Shown: piece after piece, positions 11,501 to 21,734 of the stretch
Layout of the letters: each line of letters opens with the position of its first letter
Numbering within the stretch: the stretch's first letter is position 1
Assembly (NCBI GenBank): GCA_964017065.1
Contig: OZ024790.1
Location: forward strand, 8,683,864-8,747,863
Direction of reading: 5' to 3'
Origin: Haliclona indistincta
Lineage: Eukaryota; Porifera; Demospongiae; Haplosclerida; Chalinidae
DNA: 64,000 nt
Notes under the pieces: generated by a model
The model's input: the letters and a program-made list of their open reading frames with translations, nothing else
Told to the model about the DNA's origin: nothing
Databases searched by the model: none
Program-made: the position numbers and the translations under genes

Positions 11501-14409
11501 ACGAGCGAAATAGCTTCCATATAGCTTGCTTACACAATTTCTCTGGACCTGCGCTGCTATCCTGTAGTGAAATTCTAACCTATCAGCTTCTAGGCAGTCA
11601 ACTGTGGATAGTTTTGTCTAAGGAGAACTCTAGATCGCCATCGATCGCGAGGTAAGCAATCACGCCATAACTCTCAAACAGAGCCTTATAACCAAAATCC
11701 ATACAATTCATTTTCAAGCCAATATCGACTTTAGCTTGTGTTGCACGTTTCAGCGCTTAGTTTTTAGCGAGCTACGAGAAATCGTTGCGACAGACTGACA
11801 GACAGAATGAACTAGGCACCAAAGGTGCTGATGCCTCGGTGGAATTCCATTGTACACAGCACTGGACTAGCTACAGTAAACTCCACCTATTATACAAGCT
11901 ATAGCACAATTCCTGTACAGTAAGGAATGCAACCATTTCACATACACAGCAACAAACTGCAGCTGTTATACCTTGCTGTACAGCAATCACAATGCAGTAT
12001 AATAGTTATGCAATGCAATTCCTGTATGATGAAATTAAAGCTGAAGAGCGCTGCAACAAGCTGCAATACAGCACTGTTTGCAGAATAAGCTAGCGTGTTG
12101 CAACTATGCAATCAGAAGCCAATCAGTGCTGACCACTAATTCAACTGGGCGTGTCTATAAAGTTCAATTCAAGTGCAGAGCACGGCACAGCACATATACA
12201 CGGAGAGATAGCGTCCTACGCTGCTATCCTGTGACTTATCAGTTTCTAGGCAGTCAACTGTGGATAGTTTTGTCTACGGAGAACTCTAGATAATCAGCAA
12301 CTACTGTAGCTCAAGCCGGCTAGCTCAAGCTCGAGCTGTATAGGCCTTCGAGAGAATTTCGCTGGAACTACAAGCTGTTTTGTAGTACAAACGAACTCAC
12401 TAGCTGTAAGGCAGTCAGCTGTAAACTCTTTTGTCTTTAGAGGAGTCCAGATAGCCGGAACAGCCATCGAGGTAAGCATCTCAGGAACGGAGCTTTAGAA
12501 CCAACAATCTATCAATACAGTTCCGAGCAAAATAGCGATTTCTACCTGTGTTGCTGATATCAGCGCTTAGTTTTTAGCGTGCGATGCGCTATGCCGGCAA
12601 CGGACAGACACACACACAACACGACTACTGTACAACAGTGCATACAGCCTAAAGAGGGCACTCAGCTGATTTTAGCAACTCAGTACATATTTTGTTGTAA
12701 AAACATTATTCTGGGAGCTATTGCTTCCAAAGTTGGTGTAAGTGTAGAATGATCCTCTCTGCCTATGTTAGTCAAATTAGAAATAGTAATTCTATGTGGT
12801 TCTGAAAATAATAATGTTTAAGTGATACAAGTTGACACCTTCCAATTGCAAATGACCTTTAAGCCAGCATTTTAGTGCTGTTTTGAGTTAAGCAAAAACC
12901 ATTTACTGTTTGATTGTAAGGTAGGTCTTTGTTCATCTCACAAAGTTTGGAGGCTTATCTTAGATCCGTGCTAATGTAGGAAGCCAAAAAGGACAGAAAT
13001 TTTAGTGTTTTTGAGTTGAAAATTGCTTTAAGCTGAGAATTCAACAGCTTTGCGAGTTAAGAAAAAACACTTGATATATGGATAGCCGAATACTTGTAGT
13101 TTTCACTAGTTTTTAAACTAGCGTGATACGTCCATCCATGCGCAAACGCGGTCGTCGAGAACACCAACTTGTAGCTGTCACTTCGACTCTCTGCCGTGTT
13201 ATAATGATATTCATCCAATATGAGCGTTTATCGATTACGCATTTCTGCTTGTGCTGTGCCGCTAACCGTCGAGCGGCAAGAATGGCGCCGATCAAAATCT
13301 GTGTTTTGCGCTTTGCCCGTTCTTAAGCGTGCTTCTGCAGCATATATATTAGCTAAGCTCGAGGAATAATAACCGCCAAGCCTCGTTGTGGCGCTAGACA
13401 GTGGCTGCTGTGTCGTAGGTGTGGTTCGTCGTGACGTCGTACAAATTGTAGTGATGTCACAAACATGGCGCTATTGTATTAGCTTCAATGGGAGAGAGCT
13501 GTAGAGCATCGTGTGTCTTGTATTTTCTCATGGTCAAAGTTGCAATCTGCATTAATGCAATAGAAATAGCGATGTAGATAGTTTTGTAGACTGAATTAAA
13601 CAATCAGATGAGTGCCCTCTTTAGGCTGTAAGCACTGTATGCCTCGTGGCTCCGCCCACCGAGGCATAATGAATGACAACACGACTACTGTATGCCGCGT
13701 GGCTCCGCTCACGGAGGCATAATATCAGCTGGAACCAAGAATACAATGAGTGTTGTCATACTCAGCACACTTAATGTATTATACTCACTAGTGCTTAGAC
13801 TGAACATGTGTTGTTCATTACACCAGGTAGAACCATAAGCAGTTTTATACTGTGCTCCAAGTTGACGATGTGATGGAGTAAGACCATATCCTGCTACTAC
13901 ACACAAGATGTCCTCCTCACCATCCCTGAATGCCACCATACCACAGTTCATCTTCCTCATCGGAGCCCCACTCTCAGATGTAGAGGGAGATAGCATCATC
14001 CATTGAAGGGACAATGTGCTCAGCTTGTGCACACTATTATGATAGCACTTATCATGTCCACAGTAACCACCAAAATAATATAGCGAGTCACCCACTGCAG
14101 CACAGCAATATCCTATCACTCCCAGTGGAGGTGTTCCACTGGTCTCCCGCCGTATCCAGTCACCACAGTCTGATTGAAACACATCCACACTAGACAGGAA
14201 CTCTCTCTTCGTTGGACTATCGTGTACCTTTGGTATACCATCCATTGATCCTCCCCACAGATACAGGTTACCATCAACAAGAATCGGTGTGTGTATAGAG
14301 CGAGGAGCTGGTTCGTATCTACTCGCTGTGAGAAGAACGACTACATGTATATCAGCTGCAACTATCAAGCTCAGTACAACTTCATTAGCTTACATGAACG
14401 CGTGGCCAT
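8563..14409 (-). CDS. Kelch / coiled-coil / TKL-like protein kinase
   Basis: Ten exons join in frame to 783 aa: 14394-14409, 13789-14325, 10753-10916, 10454-10639, 10247-10394, 10004-10131, 9778-9927, 9587-9682, 9422-9538, 8563-9372. Residues 1-~350 hold Kelch-type repeats (LYLWGG, LYYFGG, ALFGGG, LVIVGG). Residues ~350-514 are a charged coiled coil, with five TREKEQ(V/L) heptads in the exon at 9778-9927. The kinase domain starts near residue 540: glycine loop GRGGWG (545-550), lysine in VAAK (565), HRDISSAN catalytic loop, DYG in place of DFG, APE, and DVYSYG. All catalytic residues are present, so it is probably active on Ser/Thr, but substrates are unknown. The first exon has only 16 coding bases. 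Intron 2 is 2.9 kb of transposons; the others are short. Exon 3 was started at CTGCAG|GAGAGTGG because this keeps the frame and the Kelch motif. Confidence 0.85.
11031..11253. mobile_element. MITE with 8-bp target duplication
   Basis: Ends TTAGCGTCGTCCCCA... and ...TGGGGACGAGGCTAA are inverted, and subterminal CCTGGTACACATTG, GCGCATGCGTTAATTATG are also inverted. The exact 8-bp repeat TGCCTCGG flanks it (11023-11030, 11254-11261). It is inserted in the outer dispersed repeat. It is a small relative of the 687-1269 element. Confidence 0.85.
12645..13627. mobile_element. 983-bp TA-flanked TIR element
   Basis: CAGCCTAAAGAGGGCACTCA is the left end and its complement the right end, with TA on both sides, as for Tc1/mariner-like insertions. 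About 470 bp of the interior (13090-13560) match inverted sequence at 32730-33230, part of a 986-bp element with different ends. No transposase ORF. Confidence 0.7.
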
Positions 14410-15575
14410 ATTTTCTGAGACTATAGCTTCTTGTCTTGAACTCGAGGTAACTGAAATCACTGCATCATAGACCATATATGCATAGACTGCCACCCGAATC
14501 TTTGGATCACAAGGGCAAGTGGAAAAGCCGGATACGATAGGAAACGAACGCGAACGCGGAAACGAACTCGAACGCGGACACGAACTCGAATTCAGTATAA
14601 TTGATTCAGTTAAAACACTATGACTATTGCACTCATGCACCATTAGCATGTCCCCAATGACCACAGACTACTGAACTGATGCTGAAACTACCCATACAGT
14701 GCTGATTTAATTGACACATGCCATAGTAACATGACTCAGTAGTCTGAGTAGACCACTGAATTGTAGTTTCTACATGTATGTTCTACTATCCAAATAATCT
14801 TTTTCTTCCGCTGTGCAGTACTATTCATATGAGGTGGCAATAAAAAGGCAAGTACAGGAATTACAGTGCAATGAGTATGCAATTCAATAACTCGATCATG
14901 TCCAGGTCAAATCCACAACTTGAGATAATAGTACAGTCATTTTATAGTTTGACCTAGGACTAATTGCAACACAAAAGATTTTAGATGTTTTAGGTACTGT
15001 CAAACATGACCTACTACATATCAAAAGTCTCGAAGAATCTCACAGGAACATTTTTGCTTTCTCATGAATAATTAATGAGTTATTACACTTACTATTTAAT
15101 AATTAGTCACAACACAAAGGTTTATGAATGTTTTTGGTGTTGTTAGTAATTGTCTACAACATGCTTACTAGACCTCAAGAAGTCTCATTAGGGAAAGTGG
15201 CAGAATTTAGCATTTTGTTGACTTATGAATATTTAATGAGTTGCCTCAATTATATTCAACTAAGTGCACAGTATGAATCAAACATAAGGTTTTTGATATC
15301 TTATTACAACAATACTATTATAACTCGTTCTTTCTTACTCTTTGTATGCCAGAAACTGTTGTGCAAGACGCTAACTACAGTATTTTGAGTTATTTAACAT
15401 TGTATACCAATTCGGTAACTGCATGCTAGACTACAAAACCAGTCTAGTAGCAACTTAAGCACAATAGTAGTACCACAGTACATTATAGCTAGAGCACAAA
15501 GAGAAGCATAATTACAACACAAAGTTAGTCTTACAGTAGTGCACATACAATGGTAAAGCCAAACTATTACAGTTA
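14410..15575. other. Kinase gene 5' flank and AT-rich spacer
   Basis: Just upstream of the kinase start (14540-14592) there is a short imperfect tandem repeat of GAACGCG/GAACTCG units that may lie in the promoter or 5' leader. The rest is AT-rich with no supported gene. Confidence 0.4.
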
Positions 15576-15938
15576 AAGAAATTAAAAAGATTTTAGATTT
15601 CTATCGAAATCAAAAGGATGTAGGGTTGTGAAGTCTACCACTGGTCCACAATGTAAACTAACAAGGAACAAGCATGGAATGGTAACACAATTGACTTGCT
15701 AACAGACCATAGATCCCTACATCAGTGGCTGGTGTGGTTGACCTACTTGTTGACTGCTGACACCTGACGTGCATTCAGCTTGTGTACAGCCACTGACGTA
15801 GGGATCTATGGTCTGTTAGCAAGTCAATTGTGTTACCATTCCATGCTTTTTCCTTGTTAGTTTACATTGTGGACCAGTGGTAGACTTCACAACCCTACAT
15901 CCTTTTGATTTCGATAGAAATCTTTTTAATTTTCTTGT
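15576..15938. repeat. Foldback element, family 2 copy 1
   Basis: Arms of about 150 bp: the left runs from the AAAAAGATTT region through GATGTAGGG, GACTTGCTAACAGACC to CTACATCAGTGGCTG; the right arm repeats it inverted from 15787. The loop is ~55 bp. The same arms occur at 31845-32249. Confidence 0.8.
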
Positions 15939-16147
15939 TTATTAGGACTCCTTAGCCTCGCGACCAGATTCGTATTGAATCTCGTATTAGAGCTATAGGA
16001 CTCCGTGCAATAAAATTATCTATGATTTTACCATAAAAATTATTGCCAACGGACTATCTATGATTTTACATTCCTGGATTATTAAAATTATAAACAGTGT
16101 TAACTTGTTACAGCGAAAATATTACACCAATAAAATATTTTTTATTA

Positions 16148-16943
16148 TTAAAACAATGGTGCAAAAAGACTAACTACTGTTACTAAAAACAAGAGCACGC
16201 CGACACTTCCAATTATCCAGACGGCCGGCCAGTAACTCAAGAAAGTGGAGTACGGAGTCGTGTAAAGATTACGATAGATCCTCATTTTATCGAAATAGTC
16301 TTGAAACGAGAAAGAAAAGAAATCTTCCACCTTAAAAGCATTTGAAATGAGGGGCGTGGTCTCTTCAGCTTCAATTTCTTTTTCCGTGATTGAAGCAAAT
16401 TTACCAGCATCAGTCTTCTCGGGTTTTTCCCGGAACTCCCTTACACAAACCCACTGTGACCTCAGTTGGAGAAGAACAGGTGCAAAATAACAAAGAACAA
16501 ACCCGAATAGACCTGTGTAATTTAGCACGTACACTAAATTGGAAATGCCCATCGCAACAAGAATCGGTAGCAATGCTGTTGTCAACGTCATGCCGAGGCG
16601 GATGAGTGTATTTTTTCGAGTTTTTGGCATCTGTGAAGTATCCTTGCCGAAGATGATAGTATAGATGTTGTTCACGAGTGTTAGTACTACAAGTGGATAG
16701 ACTGAGATGACGTCAAGACTGGGGAAAAGGATGAGGAAATAGGATAGGACCTTTAGAGAAGTACTGTCAAATTTGATGTAGGTACTCTGAGGGAGGAAGG
16801 GTGGGAGGGAGGGAGGGAGGGAGGGAGGGAGGGAGAGAGGGAGGGAGGGAGGGAGGGAGAGAGGGAGGGAGGGAGGGAGGGAGGAAGGGAGAGAGGGAGG
16901 AAGGGAGAGAGGGAGGAAGGGAGAGAGGGAGGAAGGGAGGGAT

Positions 16944-17008
<65 letters not shown>

Positions 17009-18462
17009 CAGAGGGAGGAAGGGAGAGAGAGAGAGGGAGGGAGGGAGAGAGGGAGGAAGAGGGAGAGAGAGAGTTTAAAACAATTTCAGAGCTATAGCTC
17101 ATTATTTTCAAGTCTTTTGAAGTACAGCAGTCAGTGAATGATATAACAAGATGATGTCAGTCCAGAGGAAGCAACAGGTTACTATTGCTAGTGATGTCAG
17201 TCAATGATTGCAATGGTTATCAATCACAAAGAAAAGACTGGGTGTTGCTAATCACACTGATACAGAACCTTACTATAGCTGTGTAAACAACCATGATCTC
17301 TAGAGAGATGAGCTTACCCAGTTGAGGGTACAGGTTCCACTAGTGCAGGTTCTGAACCACATAGCCACTGTCAGACCGAGACTAGTGTAAATCGTGAACA
17401 GCACAATGTAGAGGACGTTGAAGTAGGCACGAAGATACTTTTTCTGACGGATAGGATGCGTCAAGGACGGGATAGATTGGTGAAGAATGAAGGCGACTAC
17501 TATCACGGGGACTGCTACAACCCACGACTTGGCGTCAAACTCCTTGAATAAGTCACCGACGCTTTCTGTTACATTACAGTGTTCCTTTAGAGACACATTC
17601 GATGGCTGCCAAGGCTCTGCACAAGTACATATGTTCTGGTAGACACCGAGATTTACAACACAGTAGACTATGATGGAGCTTATTGCAATAAAACGCAGCA
17701 TCCCCATAATGACTTGGACAATCAACTGGTCTTTCAGTTCAATGAGAGAGAGAGGTACCACAATGCATCCGAACACAGCCAAGCAAAGCCAGTAGGCGTT
17801 CCTGCAAGGAGCATGCCCAGGGAGAATGTATTTAAAATCGTCTTGTGTGCATTGGTGCAGCCCGGAAAAATTGAAGGGAATATTTACAGACCATGCAGAG
17901 CCGGCAACTGTGCCGTACGCTATGCAGGCTAGGAAGAGGGTGAAGATCAGAGCAATAATGTAGACGAACTTGAACCACTTTCCAACAAATAGCTCACAGA
18001 GCTCACTAGGCTCAAACTTGCGCTGAATGTCGATTCGAAAATCCGGCCTGTACTCTTCATTCAAGATCCGATCATGAGAGGATTTAAAATCAACGTAAGC
18101 CTGAAAACAAAAAAGTGAAAAGTAGTGAAAACAACACCTAAACTGCTAAGCTAGCAACACGCTTTACCCGCCTACTAAAACACATATTGCAAAACACGGC
18201 GTACCTGAGCTCTGGCCATGACTTCTAGCTCCCATATTGCGCAGTTCCAGCTCACGAACGCGGCAATAGCTATCGTGATGATGCCGGGCAGTATTCCCCC
18301 GCTGACGAACGAGAAAGGCAGCCCAAGGAATCCGATCCCCACAACCAGGTTGAGCATGAAGAAGAACCCGAGGAAGATGTTGACTGTTTTCGGTTCATTG
18401 CTCTGCTTGCTGGGAAAGCAAGGTAACAAAGAGCTGAAACAATCTGAGAAGCAATCGCCCAT
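16148..18462 (-). CDS. TMEM104-like: TMEM104-like amino-acid-transporter-family membrane protein
   Basis: Three exons (18205-18462, 17318-18100, 16148-16786), all joined in phase 0, give 559 aa. The first helix region FFFMLNLVVGIGFLGLPFSF followed by EVMARAQ matches the opening of TMEM104 (an SLC38/APC-like protein). Later segments, YWLCLAVFGCIVVPLSLIEL and HQSIPSLTHPIRQKKYLR, align with its middle helices and loop. About ten hydrophobic segments are visible. The predicted role is transport or sensing of amino acids at a membrane, but the substrate is unknown. The polypyrimidine tract of intron 2 is an expanded microsatellite ending at the acceptor. A solo TIR end lies 12 bp upstream of the ATG. 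The extra ORF after 17318 is intron read-through. Confidence 0.8.
16791..17075. repeat. (GGGA)n / (GA)n microsatellite
   Basis: About 285 bp of GGGA, GGAA and GA repeats on the plus strand, equal to pure CT-rich tract on the minus strand directly before the exon 3 acceptor of the TMEM104-like gene. Poly Pro-Ser-Leu and Gly-Arg-Glu ORFs here are not genes. Confidence 0.95.
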
Positions 18463-18473
18463 GATCGTTGTTT

Positions 18474-18491
18474 AGCCTCGTCCCCAGGCCC
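18474..18491. mobile_element. Solo TIR end
   Basis: TTAGCCTCGTCCCCAGGC matches the terminal sequence of the 687-1269 and 11031-11253 elements. I could not find its partner nearby. It lies in the 5' flank of the TMEM104-like gene. Confidence 0.5.
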
Positions 18492-19640
18492 CTGAGTCAC
18501 GTGCAAAATCAACCCCATTGACAATGAATACTATTATACAATAATAATACACTGACTTCCTGTTTGCATCCTGTAGAAAATGAATACCGTAGGACTCTTG
18601 TCATACAAAATGCCGCCAGAAGACATAGAATAGTAGTAGAACACTTTGTTGGCACTTACTGTGTAGTCTTGAAACTTCTTATTCTTTTAAACTAGAGCAC
18701 AATAAAATGCAAGACAAACATGTCACACTACCTAGATATTTTAGGCCTCCTCTGTTAAGGAGAACAGCGGCACCTAGCTGGATCAATTTGATCAATCACG
18801 GTGCAAACTCAATCAGTATTCAAATGGACTTGGAATTTTAAAATTGCTACTCTTCAATCTGAGCTTGGTTGACGCTGCATGCAGTCGCTTATTCAGTAAC
18901 AGGAGCAACATGCCATACACACACAGTGGACGAGAATTCTATACATCACAAAGCACGAAATTTAATAATCTTAGGCTCTATAATTTTGATGTAATACCTT
19001 TTTGCTCCTGTATAGAGAGACATGTGTTTGTTATGGTCATTAGATCCCTGTAAATTTGACAATGTGCTGATAACAATTCTGTCCCTTTATCATCGTGCAG
19101 CTTCTTGCAGTAGCAATTGTGTCATGGTGCATATTATTTTAATCAGGAAATAAAGTTTTACTGTTAAAATTGTAGATTTCTCTTCAATCGAACAAGCACA
19201 CTCAAATATTTATAATCAATCTCCTGACGTGGTTAGTAATGATGTCATGATGTAGTTAGGCTTGACCTGACAAATAGCATACTGGAGATGATCAGAGAAT
19301 AGCCAGACCTTCCAGGAGCGGAGTTTTGGATTGGAGTGTAGGAAAGGTCTGGAGACTTTTCATGTACAGCATCAAGATGTTGATGCCACCAATCAGATTG
19401 CAGAGGTCGTGTAAAGATGCGTGTTTACTAAACTATAAGACAGAAGTTAGAAATGAAATCAGAGAGAGAATTCCAAAGTTAAATTGAGTGAATGATTTTA
19501 GGTGAGACGTAGTCTAGTTAGTGATGGACAAGAGGTGTTGCTATTAGTAACACAAGTTGTAAAGTCCTTTGGTCCAGCAATAGTTCAGATACATCAGGAG
19601 CACATGGAATTTAATCTGCACTCCACTCACCAAAAACCAG
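18492..19640. other. Stretch without a supported gene
   Basis: Short ORFs only. A small imperfect hairpin (CCAGACCTTCC ... GGAAAGGTCTGG) lies at about 19297-19355. Confidence 0.4.
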
Positions 19641-19762
19641 AGTAAATTAAAAGACAAACTGCTGTTATTAAAATAATATTAAAAAACAAGTTACTTCCGA
19701 TTATCCAGACGAGCCAGCGCGCTATTGAGCTACACTGCTACTGTACATCGGTTCCTCTTACA
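19641..19762 (-). pseudogene. Relic of TMEM104-like 3' exon
   Basis: Plus-strand text AAAAGACAAACTGCTGTTATTAAAA... and CTTCCGATTATCCAGACG matches the 3' end of the TMEM104-like gene (AAAAGACTAACTACTGTTACTAAAA and CTTCCAATTATCCAGACG near 16160-16225). The match is in the same orientation, but no long ORF remains. It suggests a decayed tandem copy upstream of the sulfotransferase. Confidence 0.4.
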
Positions 19763-19851
19763 TGTGTAATTGAATCAAGAGGAAACGAAGTTTTGCCTTG
19801 CATGGCTAGTCAACTTGAGAGTATAGCTACTAGTTTATCAAAACAGGCACG

Positions 19852-20781
19852 ATGGCAAATGAGTTGCCTAGTCATCGATTAGAAGCTCGTTTGGCAAAGC
19901 AGCGTTTTCATCAACTGTACAACGAAGAAACACGTTTGCACGGAATAAATTTCAAGCCAAGATCTACTGACGTGATTGTGATCGGCAATCAGAAATGTGG
20001 CACCACGTGGATGCAACAAATTGCCCATCAACTGCGTACAGGCGGTGATATGGAGTTTACTGAGCTGACAGAAGTAGTGCCAGTACTGGAACTAGCACTT
20101 CACATGAAAATCGATCTGTATGCTGAACAAAAGGCGTTCCCTCGTTGTTTCAAAAGCCACCACGCGTATGAACGCTGTCCACAAGGAGCTAACTACATTT
20201 GGTGTCTGCGTGAGCCATGCTCTACTGCGTACAGTTACTTTAACATGGCCAGGGGCTGGTTTTTTCAATCAGGAGAGCTATCACTAGAGGAATTTGTTCA
20301 AGACGTATGGCTCAAGCAAGGTAAACCAGTGACGATAAGCGATCCCAATCGTGAGGGCTATTTTCATCATCTTGTTAGCTGGTGGCCTCATAGGAATGAC
20401 GCCAATGTAATGCTGGTATTTTTTGAGGATCTCAAAGAGTCATACGAACACACTGTACGTAAAGTTGCAGCATTCATGAACATCACAGCGGAAGAGAACA
20501 TACAGGCTGCACTAGAAGGAGGCACATTCGAATACATGAAGAAACATTCTGATAAATTCGATCAAAAGACTATAAAGAAGCATCTGAATATCAATAGTGG
20601 TCTTGATGAAAGTGTTGGAGTAGGACACAGCAAGATTCGCACAGGATCAACTACTGAGGGACAGAAGATGCTGTCGGCAGAGACACGTCGCAAGATACAA
20701 GAGAAGTGGGAGGAAGTCGTTACTCCGGTCACTGGTTTCTCTTCCTATGCAGAGATGAGGGATGCTTGGAAGACCAACTAG
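19852..20781 (+). CDS. Sulfotransferase (Sulfotransfer_1 family)
   Basis: A single-exon 309-aa protein. Residues 46-53 NQKCGTTW form the 5'-phosphosulfate loop for PAPS (usual form PKSGTTW). Residues 119-130 (LREPCSTAYSYF) match the 3'-phosphate-binding RNP..V.SYY region. KSHH near 101-104 is in the place of the catalytic histidine, and the C-terminal VGHSKIRTGSTTEG matches the last PAPS-contact loop. It would transfer sulfate from PAPS to a hydroxyl or amine acceptor, probably in the cytosol since no signal or membrane segment is seen. The acceptor is unknown. The absence of introns is notable among intron-rich neighbours; a retrocopy or an ancestral intronless gene both fit. Confidence 0.9.
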   Translation: MANELPSHRLEARLAKQRFHQLYNEETRLHGINFKPRSTDVIVIGNQKCGTTWMQQIAHQLRTGGDMEFTELTEVVPVLELALHMKIDLYAEQKAFPRCFKSHHAYERCPQGANYIWCLREPCSTAYSYFNMARGWFFQSGELSLEEFVQDVWLKQGKPVTISDPNREGYFHHLVSWWPHRNDANVMLVFFEDLKESYEHTVRKVAAFMNITAEENIQAALEGGTFEYMKKHSDKFDQKTIKKHLNINSGLDESVGVGHSKIRTGSTTEGQKMLSAETRRKIQEKWEEVVTPVTGFSSYAEMRDAWKTN

Positions 20782-20976
20782 CCTAGGTAGCAAACAGTAG
20801 TCGGCATTATGTTTTGTTGGAAAACTATTGAGTTACATTAAGTCTTGGAGCAGCACCAGTTGGTAGAAAAGTTTTACGGTTACCACAAGCTTTTGCCGAG
20901 AAGTGATGAGCATTGTACATGGCTAACCTTATCCTATTAGTATCAAGCCGTCATCTTGACTCGATCTGCTACAATA

Positions 20977-21228
20977 CAGCACCAAAGGTGCAGATGCCTC
21001 GGTGCAGTAGCATGTATGCTAGCATGCAATTACATGTAGCAGATGCATATGACAGCACGTATGCATGCAGTATAGATCCATGGAAGCATCAAAACAGTAT
21101 CATGTTACTTGTAAGCATGGCAATGCAAGCTGCAGTAGAAGTGACCAGCAGATCCATGGAATATGCGTATCAAGTTTCAGCTCGTAGTAGTAAGAGGTTG
21201 CCGAGATTCGCATTGCAGACACACATAC

Positions 21229-21313
<85 letters not shown>

Positions 21314-21350
21314 ACACAAACGAACAGACTACTGTATGCCACGTGTCTCC
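20977..21350. repeat. Degenerate dispersed-repeat copy with (CA)n tract
   Basis: It begins with the GCACCAAAGGTGC and ATGCCTCGGTG end seen in the kinase intron and finishes with ACTACTGTATGCCACGTG, a worn form of the other end. A (CA)n run of about 80 bp lies at 21229-21310, at the place where the other copies have a short ACACAC run. Confidence 0.6.
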
Positions 21351-21734
21351 ACGAATAAAAATATTCTAACATGTGTATCCTTAGCCAGCCTGCAGCATCT
21401 GGGGGGTTGCACCCATGATTGTGCATCCACATTTCAAAATTTCTGAGAGCAGAACTGTGCTCTTCATGAAGTTTAGTACAACTGCACACAAGCAGCTGAG
21501 TCGCAGTTGATGTACAACATGTATGTGCATGCACTTACTTGCCTGGTCAGCCGAATTATTTTTGTCAAATTATGCTTACAGAACACATGAGCTTGGATTC
21601 ACAAACTATGCTGAGGTTAGTGAGGTAAAATACAGCGGCTAGCTAATAGCTATTATTACACTAAACAAACAGTTCGCAATTCGAGTCTAGATCTATGACA
21701 GCATACACCAAAGTACAAGAGAACATGCAGGTCT

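Larger units (their letters stand above)
11004..13724. repeat. Nested repeats filling intron 2 of the kinase gene
   Basis: A dispersed repeat starting near GCACCAAAG and ATGCCTCGGTG, and ending TATGCCTCGTGGCTCCGC plus CACCGAGGCAT, is present as an outer copy (11004 to about 13724) interrupted by an inner copy (about 11815-13665). Shared internal text (AATCAGAAGCCAAT, AACTGGGCGTGTCTA, GGCAGTCAACTGTGGATAG, TCAGCGCTTAGTTT) appears at 11410-11800 and 12000-12580. The outer copy also carries the 223-bp element at 11031-11253, and the inner carries the 983-bp element at 12645-13627. Confidence 0.65.

Noticed and set aside
14371..14664. 97-aa ORF at the start of the kinase gene
   Set aside because: The Kelch frame starts at the ATG at 14409; the upstream part is a Ser/Arg-rich translation of a short tandem repeat in the leader.
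16767..17111. Pro/Ser/Leu-rich and Gly/Arg/Glu-rich ORFs
   Set aside because: They are translations of the GGGA/GA microsatellite inside an intron of the TMEM104-like gene.
21100..21534. ORFs with Thr-His or Val-Cys runs
   Set aside because: Translations of the CA dinucleotide tract.
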